A DNA stretch of 64,000 bases, taken from Acidithiobacillus thiooxidans ATCC 19377 (GTDB taxonomy: Bacteria; Pseudomonadota; Gammaproteobacteria; Acidithiobacillales; Acidithiobacillaceae). A program made the translations under genes and the position numbers. Under the pieces are notes generated by a model. That model saw only the letters and a program-made list of their open reading frames with translations, searched no databases and was not told the DNA's origin. The DNA lies in contig NZ_CP045571.1 in NCBI RefSeq assembly GCF_009662475.1, forward strand, positions 2,230,501-2,294,500, given 5' to 3'. Of this stretch, positions 61,654 to 64,000 are shown one piece after another. The first letter of the stretch is position 1. Each line of letters begins with the position of its first letter.

Positions 61654-64000
61654 AAGCCTCCAGCCCCGAAATCTCCCGCCCCTGAGCCTGTTTATGCAGC
61701 AATGGAATCAAATCCTGCATGAGCGCGGTTTCCTTCTGGGTGCGGGCTTTCCAACCTAACTGTAGAGGCGCCAGTAATTCACTGAGCTGTTCTCCATCAA
61801 AAATCATCCGGTTCAGGGTCTGGGCCATGAAGTCCTGAAGGGTTTGGGTATCCAGTCCATGCGCCTGGGCGACTTCTTGTATCCGCTGCTGTTGATTCTG
61901 ACTCTTGAACTGTTCAAATCCTTCGCGAATAGCCGATTCATCCAATCCCTTACCCGCTTTCAGGGTATCGATATAAGCGGTAATCTCTTCCCGATCATCC
62001 AGGAACTGAGCATCGGACTGAATCAATCCCACCAGTGCTTCCCGATTCATGGTTTGTTTGCCCGGTGTAGGGTTCGTGTAACGACTGATCAGAGTCATGA
62101 TGTAGTCGTAATCAATCACGGCGGAAGCAAAAAGGACAAACTCAAAATCCAGCTGCTCGACTTCCGGACTGGTCTGTTCGCGGTTTTGTGCTCTTTGCTC
62201 GCGTAACCGCTGTGCCGTATCCAGATACACCCCCCGAAAGCCTTGTAAGGTTTCTGGCGGAACCATCTGTTCAATGCATTCCCGTTCTTCAGGAGTTAAA
62301 TCCGTGTATTGATCCAATTGGGTTTTGCAACGCTGCACTTCTTTGAAGCACTGTATGAACTGACAGCGCGCTGCATCGCCCTGCAGCTGCGGTACGGCTT
62401 CCGGGGCAGCCGGTAATCCCTGCGACTGCAGAAAGGTCTCTAATTGCCCCAGAGCACCTTGCAGGCGGTCGATGACCACCGGCGCTTTATCCACCAACCA
62501 GATTTTCTTGGCCTGTTCCCCGGATTGTCCGGAGAACAGGCTGATGGCGGTGTCTACGGCCGCTTGTTGCTGGCGAAAGTCGAGAATGTTGCCATAAGGC
62601 TTGGTGTCATTGAGTACCCGATTGGTGCGGGAGAACGCCTGAATCAGTCCGTGGTACTTGAGATTCTTGTCTACATAGAGGGTATTGAGATAGGCGGAAT
62701 CAAAACCGGTGAGGAGCATATCCACGACGATGGTGATATCGATTTTCTGGGCATGGGGTAGATCGGTGTTGGGGTATTGCTGATCCTTGATGCGCTTTTG
62801 GACATCCTGATAGTAGAGATCGAATTCCCCGATACGGTGACTCGTACCATAGCGGTGATTGTACGTGGCCATAATGGCCTGTAGGGCGGCTTTCTTGCGA
62901 TCCGGATCCTGAGCATTGTCGGCTTTCTCCTGGGGCAGGTCTTCCTGGATCTGCAGGACATCCTGATTCCCTTCCGGAGGAGGAGAAAAAACGCAGGCAA
63001 TGTTCAGGGGATGATAGTCGGGGTTTTCGGCCTGTTTCTCGGCCTGCATGGTCTCGAACAAACTGTGGTATTCAATGGCATCGACAATGGATGCCGTGGC
63101 CAGCAGGGCATTGAACTTGCGTCCAGCGGTCGCGGCATCATGTTTGGAGAGAATCGCTTCGACGATGGCGCGTTTGGCCAAGGCTTCTCCCGGTTTCGGT
63201 GCCTGTTTCCCATCGGGCTTGTAGTAGTCGATATGAAAGCGCAGGACATTGAGGTCATCAATGGCGTGGGTGATGGTGTAGGCGTGGAGCTGCTGCTGGA
63301 AGATGTCGGCGGTGGTGCGATAGGAGGCTTGTTCTCCCTCGATCTGCTGGTAATTGGCATTCTGCTCAAAGATCGGGGTGCCCGTAAAACCAAAGAGCTG
63401 AGCATTGGGGAAGAATGCCTTGATGGCCTGGTGGTTCTCGCCAAACTGGGAGCGGTGACATTCATCGAAAATGAAGACCATGTGCTTATGCCGTAAGGGT
63501 TCCAGTTTTTCCTTGTAATGGTTGCGATGATTCCCATCCAGAGCCAAACCGAGTTTCTGGATGGTGGTGACGATGACCTTATCGGCATAGTCGTCGGAAA
63601 GCAGACGGCTCACCAAGGTACCGGTGTGGGTATTGGCTTCTACACAGTTTTCCTGAAAGCGATTGAATTCATCGCGGGTCTGGCGGTCGAGGTCTTTGCG
63701 GTCCACCACAAACAGGCATTTGTCGATATCGGGGTTGTCTTTGAGGAGGGTCGAGGCTTTGAAGGAGGTCAGGGTCTTGCCACTGCCGGTGGTATGCCAG
63801 ATATAGCCATTGCCGCGATGCTGATGAATGCAGTCCACGATCGCTTTGACCGCGTAGATTTGATACGGCCGCATCATCAGGAGCTTTTGTTCGCTCGCGA
63901 CCAGTACCATGTAGCGGCTGATCATCTCCCCCAGCGTGCATTTCGCCAGAAAGGCGTCGGCAAAATCATCCAGATGGGTGATCTTGCTGTTGTCTTCCCG
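61643..64000 (-). CDS. hsdR: Type I restriction endonuclease subunit (N-terminus outside window)
   Basis: 785 residues are visible; the frame is open through the window edge. RPYQIYAVKAIVDCIHQHRGNGYIWHTTGSGKTLTSFKA carries Walker A (TGSGKT), VFIFDECHRSQFG the DECH box and FGFTGTPIF motif III, ending in the helicase and C-terminal assembly regions. The PD-(D/E)xK nuclease domain should lie beyond 64000. The stop at 61643 overlaps the 40-codon gene. Confidence 0.95.
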   Translation of the reverse strand, partial: REDNSKITHLDDFADAFLAKCTLGEMISRYMVLVASEQKLLMMRPYQIYAVKAIVDCIHQHRGNGYIWHTTGSGKTLTSFKASTLLKDNPDIDKCLFVVDRKDLDRQTRDEFNRFQENCVEANTHTGTLVSRLLSDDYADKVIVTTIQKLGLALDGNHRNHYKEKLEPLRHKHMVFIFDECHRSQFGENHQAIKAFFPNAQLFGFTGTPIFEQNANYQQIEGEQASYRTTADIFQQQLHAYTITHAIDDLNVLRFHIDYYKPDGKQAPKPGEALAKRAIVEAILSKHDAATAGRKFNALLATASIVDAIEYHSLFETMQAEKQAENPDYHPLNIACVFSPPPEGNQDVLQIQEDLPQEKADNAQDPDRKKAALQAIMATYNHRYGTSHRIGEFDLYYQDVQKRIKDQQYPNTDLPHAQKIDITIVVDMLLTGFDSAYLNTLYVDKNLKYHGLIQAFSRTNRVLNDTKPYGNILDFRQQQAAVDTAISLFSGQSGEQAKKIWLVDKAPVVIDRLQGALGQLETFLQSQGLPAAPEAVPQLQGDAARCQFIQCFKEVQRCKTQLDQYTDLTPEERECIEQMVPPETLQGFRGVYLDTAQRLREQRAQNREQTSPEVEQLDFEFVLFASAVIDYDYIMTLISRYTNPTPGKQTMNREALVGLIQSDAQFLDDREEITAYIDTLKAGKGLDESAIREGFEQFKSQNQQQRIQEVAQAHGLDTQTLQDFMAQTLNRMIFDGEQLSELLAPLQLGWKARTQKETALMQDLIPLLHKQAQGREISGLEAYEQ

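Noticed and set aside
1-64000. CRISPR array
   Set aside because: No set of regularly spaced repeats was seen on reading either strand.

Overview
The window looks like the distal part of an integrative conjugative element (about 1-35.4 kb) joined to a second, repeat- and IS-rich accessory region (35.4-64 kb). The host is probably a gammaproteobacterium-like acidophile of the Acidithiobacillus type. That is an inference from the style of the transfer genes, the insertion sequences and the hypothetical proteins; there is no rRNA or core gene to prove it.

Region 1 (1-35.4 kb). It opens with the C-terminus of an S24/LexA-type repressor facing a promoter overlapped by two inverted repeats. Long runs of small, tightly spaced genes follow: a superinfection-immunity protein, MazG-like, YbjQ-like, an R2K-type ATP-grasp protein, zinc-ribbon miniproteins and membrane peptides. 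The DNA-processing and transfer genes are a Dam-like methylase, SSB, a frameshifted N4/N6 methylase, a remnant of a C5 methylase, a DUF3363-type relaxase, a GHKL ATPase carrying an HExxH motif, topoisomerase III, a TraF-like peptidase, a VirB1-like transglycosylase, a VirD4/TraG coupling protein and TraB. This is an IncP-like set; no mating-pore ATPases are in view, so they must lie to the left if present. Thirteen copies of GCTATACC sit upstream of most of these units. Most are 29-38 nt before the start codon, and two lie 5 nt before an ATG, which suggests leaderless mRNAs. This looks like one transfer regulon. A cargo block (PIN-domain module, XerC-like recombinase with a 14-6-14 inverted repeat, AbiE toxin-antitoxin) sits between virB1 and traG. 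The element ends with a tyrosine integrase next to the 3' half of a tRNA-Thr(CGT) gene, i.e. an attachment-site remnant.

Region 2 (35.4-40.3 kb). A TA-flanked 124-bp MITE has an IS630-family element in its right-hand TA. Next come an AlpA-like regulator and an AT-rich DUF3987 ATPase, which resemble a small satellite island, and then a DUF985 cupin.

Region 3 (40.7-55.3 kb). It holds a recombination operon (DUF932, YqaJ exonuclease, gp3-like protein), a NACHT NTPase with membrane segments that is broken by one frameshift, a J-domain-like protein, a umuDC operon behind a degenerate LexA box, VapBC, an IS5 remnant, a frameshifted short-chain dehydrogenase, and an intact IS256-family element with 9-bp target duplications.

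Region 4 (55.6-64 kb, minus strand). A type I restriction-modification operon reads hsdR (cut by the window end), a 40-codon gene, hsdS, a zeta-like toxin, a small partner, hsdM, ecsC, a mini-ORF, then an H-NS-like protein and a hypothetical gene. Junctions are tight throughout, so it reads as one defence and maintenance unit.
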